A DNA stretch of 64,000 nt from Membranipora membranacea (Eukaryota; Bryozoa; Gymnolaemata; Cheilostomatida; Membraniporidae): contig OU612071.1 of assembly GCA_914767715.1 (NCBI GenBank), forward strand, positions 5,706,001 to 5,770,000. Direction: 5' to 3'. The position numbers were made by a program, and so were the translations under genes. Of the stretch, positions 36,701 to 49,090 are shown in pieces; position 1 is the stretch's first letter, and each line of letters opens with the position of its first letter. The notes below the pieces were generated by a model that searched no databases, had not been told where the DNA came from, and saw only the letters and a program-made list of their open reading frames with translations.

Positions 36701-39700
36701 ATCACCTACCAGAAAGCTTCTCAACATTTTATTTTTTCGTTGTAGCTTCTCTGTCCCTAGCAGCAGCAACAAGTGAAGAAACAAATAGGGATCTTCACCA
36801 GATCCAGGTAAGGAAAATTCTTCTGCATTTGGTGCATTCATGTGCTTGTTTGTTAAATCCGGAGTGTATAATAATGTAAGTTGAGGCAGCTGATAATCAT
36901 TATACTTCAGGGCACCATTTACATGCAGGCTGTCCAGATTCAATGTAAGTGCTAATGGTGGACTGCTACACTGTTGTTATCTATTTTCTATGCAAAAATG
37001 GCACGGTTAAATTTAATTATAATTTAGTTTGTTATGGATTACTTAAATTTCTATAAATGTTCCAACGCTGTGGGAATTTGCCCTGCTTGCAAGGGTCATT
37101 GATGCTTATTGCCCATACGTTTGCCGTTGCAAAGATCACTGTCTTTATCTAGAAGTATTAGTAAAATAACTGATTGAAAATTTCAATCATTAGTTTGAAA
37201 ACTTTTTTTTACAGTCGAAGAATGTATCCAGAAAACACATGGATGCTTTAAGTTGGCTTTCAGAGGCTGCTGAGGAGAAAAATGAAATCAAAACATCGGA
37301 CACTAACACATGCATCACATGCTCATTGGTATCATACCTGCACATCAATGAACACTCCGAAGTTCAACAACTGGTTCTTCTTTCCAAGCGACATCCTCCT
37401 TGCGTTTTGAATTACAAACATGACGGCGACCAATACATGTGGAGAATCTCAACTCTTCACACAAAAAGAGCTAGGAACTTCACTAAAATAATCGACCTCA
37501 TCAGTGACCAAGAGTGTTCTCTGCCTGAAAATAAAGTCGGGTCAGGAAATATATTTCAAAAACACCTGCTACTGCAAAATTTGGATTCACTTATGTCAAG
37601 TGGGATCAAGAAAACCCGGTTGGATCACCTCATAATCAAACCACAGAGCCAAAAGTCACCAAACTTGGTGTACAGCTGCGGCCCTGTTGAAGTGACATTG
37701 CGCCCTGATCCTTCTACAGTAGAGTTTGTGCTAGATGGAGATGCAGTCAGCGGATACTTTTCAGACAGTACAAGAGATGTGAGTAAAATCCTTTATGTTT
37801 TGTACTCATCCCATACCAAATCATCCATACCCACCCATACCCACCCATACCCATCCACCCATCCACCCATCCACCCATCCACCCATATATGGGGTGATGT
37901 ATTTATGAAAACAGCAAAATATCCCATTTTCATCAATCATCGAGGCAGAATGCAATCAAACATAACTTCTCACATCTTTACAGGGTGAGCAATGTGGGCA
38001 CTTTCATAACTCTGATGACAGCGATGATCAGTCCATGGAAAGCTCCATAGATTCTCATGATAATTCTAGTCTGGAATCTGAGTGGTATGCACCAGTGGGG
38101 CGTCCTTTTGCAACTCAGGTTAGAAGCACACTGTTATCCAAAATATGTGAAAACTAGCTATATTATGGTGTGAGATGGCACAAGATATTGGAAATTCGCA
38201 AATCAAGACGGGGCAGAGTTTGACTCGTGGAAAGTTTGGCTGGGGCGAAGTCAGTGACCGCCTGTTTATTCCAGGCAGATAGTTAACTTCAAACCTGATT
38301 TTGACAATCAGTTTGTGCAAATTATTTGCCTATTAGGAGACAATGCTGAGCTTGCTGCCTCATTTTGTCAGTTTTGAAATGTTTAAAGTTATGATTTTGT
38401 TTTGTTTGGATTGGAGAACATGGCAATTTTTTTGACTGGTATTAAAAAGACCCACAAGTGACCTTTATGCTGTTACTTTAGTCACTTTCATCTCAAATGT
38501 AGGTTAAGAAAATCACAAGTGTGTCTCTGTCCGAAGACTGAGAAATAAGGGTACCTTAAGGGGGTGGCCGCCATATCCGTCGCCAAGTTGCTCTCAGTTT
38601 GCCCGCCAACCTCCAATTCTTATATGTTCAATGATAAAGCCATTGATGCATGCAATAGCCATGCATAACCACTGTGGTATGATTACATGGTTGATAACAG
38701 TACTGTAAGTCAATAGGCCTAAAATATCTTCGTCTTCAATTTTTCATACTTTTCTAAAATTTTAGGAAAACATACAGTTTTTCAAACATGCTTCAGTGGA
38801 CTTTGAGAGCCTTCACAAGGAGCGTGACCAAAACACTGTTACACTGAAGGTGATGTGGATGAAAAGCCTAAAAAGAGTTGACTGCTTATACTACTGGATT
38901 GCAGGTTTCATTGAGTTGGAACATTTCTCAGAGGAAAACTATGGAGCCAGTGTTTTCCATTTCAAAAATGACAATATTTTCAAGGACATTTCAATTGGAT
39001 TTCAAAGAGACACGCTTAATAACCTAAATCTCAGTGACAAGTGCCGGGCAAAGCTGACCCTGAATTCTCAAGCTTTTGTTGTTAGTGAGAAGATTTTGTC
39101 TGAGAACGGCCTGCAACAACCACGAACGATAACACCGACAATAGAAAATCGAGAAAACAAGCAGATCTGCTTTTACTACCATTCAGAGAATGAAGATTTG
39201 GTTATCCAAATAAGTGAACCGGAAAGCCCTCCTGAGGTCAAATGCCACTTCGGAAAAAGAAGCACAACAGAAAAAGTGGTAAGTAATAGTTTCAGCACTT
39301 GGTAATGTAGATGAGACTGCGCCGTTCTATTTTCAATGTGTGTATTTGCCTTGATAGGTTCTTGAAAGTCAACTAATTATATGTTAAATTGATTTCAGGG
39401 ACTTGAACCCACACCTTCTAGACAAAAACGGATGGAACTTGAGCAGACAAGAATTCTAAACATGCTCAGTGAATATGATGAACAGGGAGAAACTGAGATG
39501 CGAACCGATGACAACATTACGGCTATAGTTTCCACAATTGTTCCTTGCTCCATAGAAAATGGAATCGAGTCAGTCGTGTTTCTTATTAGAGGCATTTGTT
39601 TACCTCACTACAAAAATCTTGGACGCATAGAAATCAGCGACAACTATCCAGGCTGGATGACTACACCTCGTTTGATTTCAAACCAGAGATTGTCCCGTGA

Positions 39701-41533
39701 ACTGTACCATGAATGGAGAAAGGTTAGGAATGACCCACTACATCGCGGTCAAACTGAGTTCTGTTCAGTTGAAATTGAAACTCTCGAAAGGAAAGAATTC
39801 AAGATCTGTGTACCCGCAAACTGTTCTGAACGTAGTTGTCTAACAATAGCTAGTAGACACGCAATCCTGAAACCTGATGGTAGAAAAGATTCATTTTGGT
39901 TGCATGTGTCACACAGCCAAACAACTGAGGCAGCTAGTGGAGGAGCCTCTTTTGATGGTGGGAGGGCCATCTCGAATGAGCAGCAGGATACAACTCATCG
40001 TGTAAACCAGGTTTGGGAAAATGATGCTTCTTCGATAAATTATTTCAACTATTGGAATTTATGTTAACTCAGGGTCCTTTCTCATGACATATTTTATCCA
40101 AAATAACGACAGTGTTATCATGAGGCTTAATTTTTTTTTGACCAGGGTATTTTAAAGAAAGTATTTAAAAATTACCATTTTTTGGTCTTTGGGAAAAGAA
40201 AAAGTAGAGCGGTGTAAAAAGTAAAAAACATTTATTGCAAAACTGCAATTGACATTTCAAATTATAATCTTGAATATGAAGCATGATCTCAGTGTTTAAA
40301 CAGGTCCGATCGGCAAGATCATTGACTGCTCAGATAAATTTGTTTTGTTCAATTTTGTTTTCAGACACAAGGCCATGATGGTTCAGAATCTTTATCAAGG
40401 AATGAGGCGAAGGAAACATTGAGTCCAAATAAATCAGAACATTACAGCCATGAGCAGATGTTTAATGTTTTGCTGGTCACAAAGGTTCGGAAATGAACTA
40501 TTACACTTTAAAAAATTAAAAAATTGATGATCCTTATTCTTGTTTGCCCGCTGCTGTGTGACAATCTTCAGTCTAGTAAGCATTTTGAGAAGATCAGTTG
40601 ATCATTTTTTGGAGCACGAGAATCATGCTTGAGAAGTTTTGTGAATGCAGCTGACAAAATTCACACAGCATAATGTTTCTATTGCAGACCCTCAGACCGG
40701 ATGCTAATTCAGAATCTGCCTCAGAGGAGGTGAAGGAAAGAATGCATCCAATGAATTCTGGAGATCCATCTGCACTCATAACTCTGGCGTCGATTGTCAT
40801 GATCACTAGAGTAAAGCCTGCTGGAAAAAATGGCAAGCACCCCAGCATAGGGATTGCAGACCAAGATCTTCAAGCCACATTTGCACTTACAATAAATGGC
40901 GGTTTTCCAGATATTGTCCTACCAGACTCATTACAGTACAGTGATGTACTGACATCTATATCCATGAAAGTAGAACAATTTTATGACCAACAACTGGCCA
41001 ATGAAACAAGGGAAATCTGGTGCCGGGAGGATAACCAGGATATGGCAATGTTTAGGATGTTGAGTACAAGGCCTTTCAGATATCATGAGATTGTATTCAA
41101 AAATGGCGAGGTTAGATTTAAAAAGGCCAAACATGACAATCCCCTGAAATTTGAGTCGTGGTCCCATAATCCAAAAGATGAAAAACGGGTATACTCTTTG
41201 TTAGATAGGCAAGACATAGCTAAATTGGAAACAATGTGTGCACATCCTGGCTCAGGGCCATCAGATATGGAGTGTCAGGAGTTTGTAGCAAATCTCCCGA
41301 AGACCTGTCAAGTCCCAACACTCGGGATAAAATTTTCACTATTACCTAAGCCCAATCAAGTAGGAATTGACGGTCACAAAGGTGCTCTAATGCATGACAA
41401 GGTTGATCAGTCCCACCTCAGATTTTCTAGACCCATTGACGAACTTAAAAGGAAAGCATTTCATGCAAATCTGGTTCGAAAATTGATGGAGATTCATCTG
41501 CAAAAGCAGAAAGAAAGCACAAAATCTACCTAG
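33763..41533 (+). CDS. Unrecognised 12-exon gene 2, paralogue of gene 1
   Basis: Coding exons are 33763-33793, 34755-34804, 35793-35835, 36104-36171, 36444-36495, 36746-36807, 37215-37778, 37984-38118, 38766-39278, 39399-40010, 40365-40484 and 40688-41533 (TAG). Phases agree at every junction, giving about 1,031 residues. ATG 33763 is the first AUG of the frame and opens MPKLSKLRQR. Exons 3-6 are two copies of an exon pair (D-x-GY block, then a Ser/Ala-rich block ending LNQLQ or LHQIQ). Exon 7 has CITC and WRISTLHTK, as in gene 1. Exon 8 is Asp/Ser-rich. Exons 9-12 match gene 1 segments 2-4 in order, with NSQAFVVS, VPTLGIKFSLLPKPNQ and a Lys-rich end (LMEIHLQKQK). There is no signal peptide, so it is probably intracellular. 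I do not recognise the family. A candidate AATAAA is at 42412-42417. Confidence 0.85.
35281..35345 (-). mobile_element. tRNA-related sequence, SINE-like
   Basis: The minus strand has a B-box (GGTTCAAGCCC) with the flanking GTGGG/CCCAC pair expected of a T-arm, downstream of a weak head. No complete cloverleaf can be drawn. It lies in an intron of gene 2. Confidence 0.4.
37833..37887. repeat. CCCATCCA/CCCATACC microsatellite in a gene 2 intron
   Basis: Repeated CCATACCCAC and CCATCCAC units follow the donor at 37779 within the intron between exons 7 and 8. The run keeps the frame open past the splice site for some distance, so a naive open frame continues into it; the paralogue and the GTGAGT donor show that it is intronic. 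Confidence 0.85.
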
Positions 41534-43260
41534 AGATTTATCCCAAAAATGTGCTGGTATTTTATGATACGCGTACATCATCAAGGTCCTAGGTCAGAGG
41601 AAAAGAATTACAACTTATCACTTTATTCCAACACTCTTCATTTTATTTCACTTGACTAACCCGATTTTATGCAAGTCTGTAACAATGTAGAAAATACGAT
41701 CTGTTCTTTAATCCACTGATCAGTTGCTGGCTTTTAAAGCATCTAATCCACCGATCTGACATGCCATTTTCCCATGTCCACCCTCGAAGCTTATGTATTA
41801 TAAGAGTTCCGCTGCCCCTACTTATTCAGCATCCAGTTGTCTTTTCCTTGGTGAGGTCATCTGATTACTATTTTACATTATGACCCGATGACGACAATCT
41901 TTAGATTCACGGTATTTACAATTTTCTTTTCAGAATCATTAACTAAATTAGAAGCATATGATTCAATATGAGATGATTTTATGAACTATGCTATAACAAC
42001 TTTTAAACTTCCAGATTATGATATTGTCCAATCAAATGTATCTTTTAAATCAAAAGCCACACATTCTGGACTAAAACTAAACAGTAGTTGTGTTATATAT
42101 CATAATAATTGGTAGAACAGATTGCTTTCTTTTTCTCATCAAAAATCTTCAATCCCCTTATTTACGTCTTCTGTTCGAATTGACCATGAGCCTGTATATC
42201 TTTATTTGTCATGTAACTATTATATAAGTGTTTGTTTTCAGTTTCCTATATTCATTATGATTTTATTCATCTTACTCTTAATTTAGCACTCCTAGCTTTG
42301 GTGTCTGTGGAAGGAAACCATAACTTCCCATCTTTGTATATCAAAGAAACTGTTTTTACCCTCATTGTTTGCTATGTTGTGACCTCTACGCCTATCATTT
42401 CCTCTGTAACCAATAAACCAACTGTTTGAGACAATTTGATATTTTTGTTCTATCTTGCTAGTTGAGATTAAACTGAACTAGCAAGAGAAGGGAGACACAA
42501 GTATAAATCCCTCTTCCTGATAGCATGGATTAATTCAATTACCTTACAACTGATGGTCTGTTGCACTATCAAAACTCTTCATTTGGACACAAAATGTCTG
42601 TTTTATTATGTTATTCTATGTTTGTCAGGAGACATAACTTTCTGCTTTTTATAAAACATCAAGCCGAAGTGGTGAAAACTGATAGAATGCGAGTCTGTGG
42701 TCACTCCAAAAGTTGTTGAAATATATAATACAATATTGGTGGAGACATACAGTATGCGCCCATTGCGGGTATAAAATTAACTGTCCTATTGTATATGGTT
42801 TGGTGCCTTTTGTTTGAGCATCATTTTGTATCATGTGTCATCTGTGGAACCTGATCAAAGCCACCCTTGATTTTCTATCTTTCTAGCTTCAGACTGTCTG
42901 ACGGTTAAGGTTGTATACAGCCCATCTTGGTAAGCCTTGTTGATGTGGCTGAAGGCTGAACCAAGCAAGATTGAGCAGTTTTTTTCCCTATTTTGAGAGG
43001 GCACAACTCACTCTTTGATAAGTCGAACTCAAAAGTAGATAATTTCCACCTGTCAACAAAGCTGGCCTGGTCTGAGCAGGAAAGAAATGCAATGTTGTAA
43101 TGCCTTAGATTTATTAAAATGACAGATTGCAGCATGGTCGATTACAAGTTGTATTTATGTTTTGCTTTTATATATTGAAATAAATCTGTGTACTTATATC
43201 TCATCCACATCCGATATATACTGCACATCCAAAGCCACATACCACATACAGTATACAGGG
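41534..43260. other. 3' flank of gene 2, no further gene seen
   Basis: AT-rich sequence with the likely polyadenylation region of gene 2. Open frames of 60-76 codons have no recognisable features. From about 43140 the sequence starts to resemble the 3' flank of the other C4-like units. Confidence 0.5.
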
Positions 43261-43273
43261 TACAATACATCGT

Positions 43274-45551
43274 TTATCTGGTGCATACAGCACATGTAAG
43301 CTGTTTATCTTCATCATAAGGAGGGCAGTAACCCGTATCTCCAGAACCGCTGCCGTCTGCCTTTACAAAGTACAGGAGTGCACCATCATGATTGGCAGAC
43401 ATTCCTGTGATGAATGAGGGATTGTTTAATAGTTGTTATTCTTCTCTCTGCAATGAGTCCGTTTGAAATAAAAGTGATTGCAACCATTTTAGATAGAATC
43501 CACTTTTAGATATATAAATAAGAAAAAAACAGTTAAACTATGCCATCAAGTCCAATTATAAAGACCAGAATCAGTGCTGAATTGGACGAGACCTGCTTGA
43601 GGTATTGTTTCTGAATCACTCACTTCACGGTGGAGCTATAGTAATGTTCGGCGCAAACTATTTATGAAAAATCTTATGCCTGAGCGATCACTCCACTCAG
43701 TCAATACCTCAGTATTTCAAGCAACGTAGTTTAGTTGCAAGCAACAATAAAAACCAATTGTATCTGGTTGATTAACCCAATGTATGTTTTCAGCCTGATG
43801 GAGACAACTAGTAAAATAATTATTATGACATTGTTTTTTTCTGTTTTTTCTATTGCATTTGACTTACCATGTATGTATTCAGGGTAAGCGTCCACACAGA
43901 GATATGTAGAGGGTGTATAACCCATACTGTCTCCATTACTCATCAGGTAACATTCAGACAGAGAGAAATACTCAAATATAGAGAATAGTATCGCATTTAA
44001 CTCATGAAGACAAAATTGGTAAAGTTCTGATCACTTACAGCGTTTGTAGAATATCTGTATCTGAGTACAATGCTTACACACATTAATCACAAGAACTTTT
44101 CCATGTTGTTTTATTAGCATCATGGAAACATTGACCAATGTGACATTTTAGGCTATCGCTGAATGGTGTGATTTGTTCACCTTAAATGTCAGAGAGACCA
44201 AACTTCAGCAATAATGAGATTCTCTTGCTGAAACTGTAGAAAATGTGAATATAACGTGACATAGGAAAAGGGCCGGCCTAGCTAAAACTCTAGTAAAAAC
44301 AGAAACGGCAATCCTAACACTCACAAGCTTTCATTTGTGGCTATGGTCATGATGCCCTCCTGTGCGAAAACCCGCAGTAGTTGTAAATCCAACTTATGCG
44401 TGCCAGACAATTACCAGCCTTATTTGTCTGCATCGTGCTCAGCTCCATTGTTATTGTTATTGGAGGGCAGCATGAGCTTCATTTTATTTTCTTTGACTGA
44501 TACAGGTTAAAGTTTGCTACTACGTAGCTTTGATTGCTACATCTCAGAGAATATCATACACTAATTTAATATAAGCTGGAGTTGTGTTCTGCTAGTTTTG
44601 GAGTGACATCATGTTAGCTAGCTTACTAATTTCAGCTCATATAAAGTGAAGTGGATGAATGGATGATAGCTAGAAATAATGTTTTAGTTGCTATATCATT
44701 TGAAAATGAGGCCAACTTTCCCTCCTGTGAAAAATTCACTCAACTAAGGTAAAGCACAAACCTGAGTATTCCTTTGTCCAGCTTGAGGGACAGGAAGTAC
44801 GACCAGGGAGCATCATGGTGGCTAATCGGGGAGCATAGCAGCGAGCACATGGAACATTCCGCTGATAAGCTGAGTCATGAAAAGGTCCTAAAAATAAACA
44901 ATAATTTCTCTGAATTTTGACAGAACTTAGCGAGGTAATAGTTGGTGCCAACATTGAGGGCAAAGCTGCAGTGTATATTTGCCAATCACTCTCGGTTTGT
45001 AGGCAGATTGGAGCACACCTGGAAGCTCAGCGAACTCAAAGCCTCCAGCAAGAAGCAAGTGAGTGATTGAGCCGGGGGGCCTCCGTACAGGGGTGAAGAA
45101 CGTGGGGCTCAAATATTTCCAAGCACTGCTCAATATTTTGAGGGCTTTATATGATTTAGGGAACGGTTTGATTCACTACTAATTCATCCTTAATGTTTAG
45201 GCCAAATTAATTGTATGTGAAAGTTTGAGAAATTTGTAACAGATTATCTACCAGCATAATATAATTCAATAATATAAATGTTTTAAGTGTTGGCTGTTTG
45301 CACACACAAACTTGAAGTTTTATTAGGACGCGTTGGCTTGTAGCCCTCACTCACTGCAGTTCTTAAAGGGTAATTCTGGTTATCTTCACTTTTTAGTGTT
45401 GCTAGTGGTCACTATAGCTGTCAAAATGCCTATGTTTGTGAGATATCAATGATTTCACTTAACATGCCTCTACCATGAGTGTATGTCTGATATTCAGCTC
45501 CGTATATTTTGGAGTTGTATGTTTCAGTATTGTATCGGCTGTATTGAGGTT
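43274..45551 (-). pseudogene. Short-chain collagen C4-like C-terminal domain, unit B (probably broken)
   Basis: Four minus-strand exon remnants: about 45468-45551 (PQYSRYNTETYNSKIYGAEY, cut at its 5' end), 44762-44887 (NVPCARCYAPRLATMMLPGR...WTKEYS), 43868-43951 (YLMSNGDSMGYTPSTYLCVD) and 43274-43404 (NHDGALLYFVKADGSGSGDT...LTCAVCTR, stop). Family as for units A and C: the cysteine-containing C-terminal domain of a secreted short collagen. Three lesions are visible. The first exon loses homology to unit C at about 45551 and continues into sequence like the 3' flank of another unit. Its donor reads GC. The acceptor of the third exon, AAG in A and C, is AAT. The second exon and its donor are intact and restore Gly where unit C has Cys (EYSGYLM). 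Confidence 0.75.
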
Positions 45552-45750
45552 GGCAGTAAAGTGACAGTTTGTCCCACCCACCCACACAAACAAAGTATTA
45601 TTGGTTAAGACTAATGGGGACAAGGAATATGACAGATTGCAGTTCCAGGACAAGATGTATTCATGTTGTAGATTAATTAATTGAAATAAGACATTATCCC
45701 TCATAGATGACATATCACATAAGGTATATACCACATACATTGAATTCCAT
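45552..45750. repeat. Duplicated flank shared with 14610-14790
   Basis: This stretch matches the 3' flank of C4-like unit A, for example ACAAACAAAGTATTAT and AGATGACATATCACATA. It sits exactly where the first exon of unit B loses homology to unit C, marking a duplication breakpoint between units B and C. Confidence 0.7.
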
Positions 45751-46084
45751 ATCTGGAATAGCATCATTAGCTTTCTTTTGCCAAACAATGGGCTTGCAAA
45801 AATAGCCAGTCCCTAGTAGCATTCTGGAAAAGCCCAAATCATCGACGTTGAAGGCGTTTTAATACTGTCTGCAGTTTTGTAAAGAAGTTGATTTCCCAGG
45901 CTATATAATTCATGCTAGTAGGGACAGCCAATCAGATCAATTTCAGATGAGCCCCTGCGTTAAGTGTTCTAACTGCATGATGTTATGATACTATTTCCAT
46001 TCTAAGAAAAGAATTTAATTCTGTGACCACATATCACAAACCAGTAACCAAAAATAACATTAGGTATACATCAAAATAAATGTC

Positions 46085-48218
46085 TTATCTGGTGCATACA
46101 GCACATGTAAGCTGTTTATCTTCATCATAAGGTGGACAGTGCCCTGTATCCCCAGAACCACGACAATATGCCTTTACAAAGTATAGGAGAGCCCCGTCAT
46201 GATTGGCTGACATTCCTGTAACAAAAATTTTGGAATATTATAAGTGTTTATCGAATAGTGAATATAGTTTTACTGAACCAAAATTGTCATTATTTATTCG
46301 TCTCTGCAATCAGGAAAAGTCTGTTTGGAATATATAGTTATCACAATGCACTACATCAATCCTGTTAATGGTTATTGAGCCCATTGTAGATATATGACCT
46401 TCAGAAGGAAATCTAGGTTCACATAAACAAAAACTGATTGTTCTTCCTATTGCTGGGACGAATGAGGTCTGCCTGAGTCAATAAAGTAAAACAATGAAAC
46501 ATTTTGTTTCTATTTAATCAACTCACCATGTATGTATTCAGGGTAAGCATCCACACAGAGATATGTAGATGGTGTATAACCCATACTGTCTCCATTACTC
46601 ATCAGATAACCTTCAGACAGAGAGAAATACTCAAATACAGAGAAAATCACAAGTATCACACAAAACTCATGCAGACAACATTGGTAAAATTCTGATTAGT
46701 AACAGCGTTGTAGATCTTCTGTACCTGAGTGCAATACCTACACATATAATTGATCATCAACTTTCCATGTTGTGTTATTCGTATCATGGATTCATTGACC
46801 GCTGTGCGGTTTTACACTAACATCGACTGGTGTCATTTTTGTTTACCTTAGATGACTGAGAGACAATAAATTTCTCAATAATTATTGAGATTCTCTTGCT
46901 GAAACTTGTTCAAATGATAAATTAAAACATGTGAATATAATGTGACGCAGGAAAAGGGCCGGCTTTGCTATAACTAAAGTAAAAAAAGAAACGGCAACCG
47001 TAACACTCATAAACTTTCATTAGTGACTATACCCGCAGAAGTTGATTACAGCACATGTAAATCCAACTTATGCGTGCCAGACAAATACCAGCCTAGGTTG
47101 TGTGCATCGTGTTGTGCATTGTTATTGGAGGGAAGCATGAGAATGTGTATATTTCCTTTGATTGATAAAGGTAAAAGTTTGCTACTACGTAAAATTGATT
47201 GCTACATCTCAGAGAATATCATACACTAAAAGATTTAATATTAGCTGGAGTTGTGTTTAGATAGTGTTAGAGTGACATCATGTTAGCTAGCTTACTAATT
47301 TCAGCTCAGGTGCAAGCTGCTCATATAAAGAAAAGAGGGTGAGTAGATGACAGCCAGCATTATTGTTTTTGTTGCTAAAAAAAAAGACCATTTTTTTTCG
47401 TTCGAACTCTTTAACATCTAGGGTAAAGCACAAACATGAGTATTCTCTTGTCCAGCTCGAGGGGCAGGAAGAGGGACCAGGGAGCATCATGGTTGCTGAT
47501 CTGGGAGCATAGCAGCGGGCACATGGGACGTTCTGCTGATAAGCTGAGTCAGGGAAAGGTCCTGAAAATAAAAAAAATACTCTGTATTTTGATGGTTATA
47601 AATTATAACTCATGCAAAATCAAGATCATGTCACATCCACATCTAAAAACTTGGCAGACTTGGCAAGGTATTAGTGGTTGCCAACATTTGCTTTTAGTTT
47701 GGAGCCCAACAGACCAAGATTACTAACACACGATTTCCTACGGCTAGCCGGCAAGTGAAGACTACTTCTACTGATCAAGTTTTCAAGCGTTGCCTCTTGT
47801 TTTGAGGGCTTTTTATGATTTAGCCAACGGTTTCAGTCACTACTACTTTATGCTCAATGTGTTTGCCACATTAAGTGTGCCGGTCAAAGGTTTGAAAAAT
47901 TGGATAACAGAACATCTACGAGCATAATACAATAACATTGCACACAAACTTGAAGTTCGATTAGGACGCGTTTGCTTGTAGCCCCTCACTACAACTCACT
48001 TGTAATTAGGGTTATCTTCCCATCACTATGAAAAATGCGTCAAAAATTTCTTGAGATAACAATGATACGACTTAACATACCTACACCGTTAGTGTATGTC
48101 TGGTATTCAGCTCCGTATATTCTAGAGTTGTATGTTATAGTGTTGTATCGGCTGTATTGAGGCTGCAGAGGCAGACATTGATGGTTAACTCCACCCCCAT
48201 TATCAAACCAAGAACCTG
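46085..48218 (-). CDS. Short-chain collagen C4-like C-terminal domain, unit C (intact over four exons)
   Basis: Four minus-strand exons join in phase: 48081-48218 (GSWFDNGGGVNHQCLPLQPQ then YSRYN...YGAEYQ), 47436-47561 (PFPDSAYQQNVPCARCYAPR then SATMM...CPSSWTREYS), 46527-46610 (YLMSNGDSMGYTPSTYLCVD) and 46085-46215 (GMSANHDGALLYFVKAY...LTCAVCTR, TAA). Lengths 138, 126, 84 and 131 all keep the frame, with GT/AG borders. The GGG-xx-CLP, YGAEYQ, VPCARCY, CPSSWTREY, GALLYFV and LTCAVC blocks identify the C-terminal domain of short-chain collagen C4-like proteins, which are secreted and disulphide-bonded. The first exon opens in phase, so exons with the signal peptide and any Gly-X-Y repeat should lie beyond 48240; I did not find them. 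At the second junction the spliced codon is TGT (Cys), where B would give Gly, adding a possibly unpaired cysteine. Confidence 0.8.
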
Positions 48219-48239
48219 CTGTGAAATGAAATCAGCTTG

Positions 48240-49090
48240 TAAATTATGGTAAATGCAACAATGAGTCTTTCTAGCAGAGAACTGTAGCAAAGCAGTTGAT
48301 GGACACACTCACACACTCCTCCCACCACCAACAACAGAGGGTACAGTTATTCAACAGCTATCATATGGGAGAGGAGGGGGTCTGACATTGTGGTCTGCGG
48401 GATCGGCTGGCGGGGGCCTTGTGGAAGAGTGCTGGGTATGCTGCATTGGTGGTTTGGGTTCCCTTAGTTACTTGGGTGAACTTGAGGGGGGTCTCGGTTT
48501 TCTTCAATTCGGTGGTCACCACTCTAAGTCTTGGTGCTCATGAATAGACCGCACCTTTATCATTTTTCAAATAATTTTATCAACTCGTCATTTAGTTTTT
48601 GCAGAAACTTCATACGAAGTAAAAACAAAAAAAAAACACTACAATGTAAGACTTGAGTATAAGCCCTGCCTCAGGCAGCACCTGTAACACCATTGTATGC
48701 TTTTATTACATGATAATGATCACCCTTTTCATGATTTTATTACTAAATATCCGTCTGGTAGACTCTGTGCATACAAATCAAGATGTGCATGTGGTAATAT
48801 CAGTTTTATTAGACACTATATCAACTTTATCAATACTGTGATAGCTGGTTCCTGAGTGTAGATCTTGAGTAGCAAACCGCTTTTATCGTAGACTATATTT
48901 TTTTAGTATCATCCTCTTATTTTTTACTATTTATTCACAAAAATTGTGTGACAAATAAATAATCAATCAATCATTGTGGTGGTGGTCTTGCCACATCATA
49001 CCAAACAATTTACCAGCAGCATTTGAGTGCATATTCAGAACAGTATTGACTTTCGTAATTTTGCTCAATTGATGTCTTGCCTTATGAGGG
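48240..49090. other. No gene recognised upstream of unit C
   Basis: Missing 5' exons of unit C were sought on the minus strand without success. A GC-richer patch at 48360-48500 has no Gly-X-Y pattern on either strand. The rest is AT-rich. Confidence 0.4.

Noticed and set aside
37779-37983. Reading gene 2 exon 7 straight through into the CCCATCCA repeat
   Set aside because: The GTGAGT donor, the acceptor at 37983 and the matching junction in gene 1 show that this is intron.
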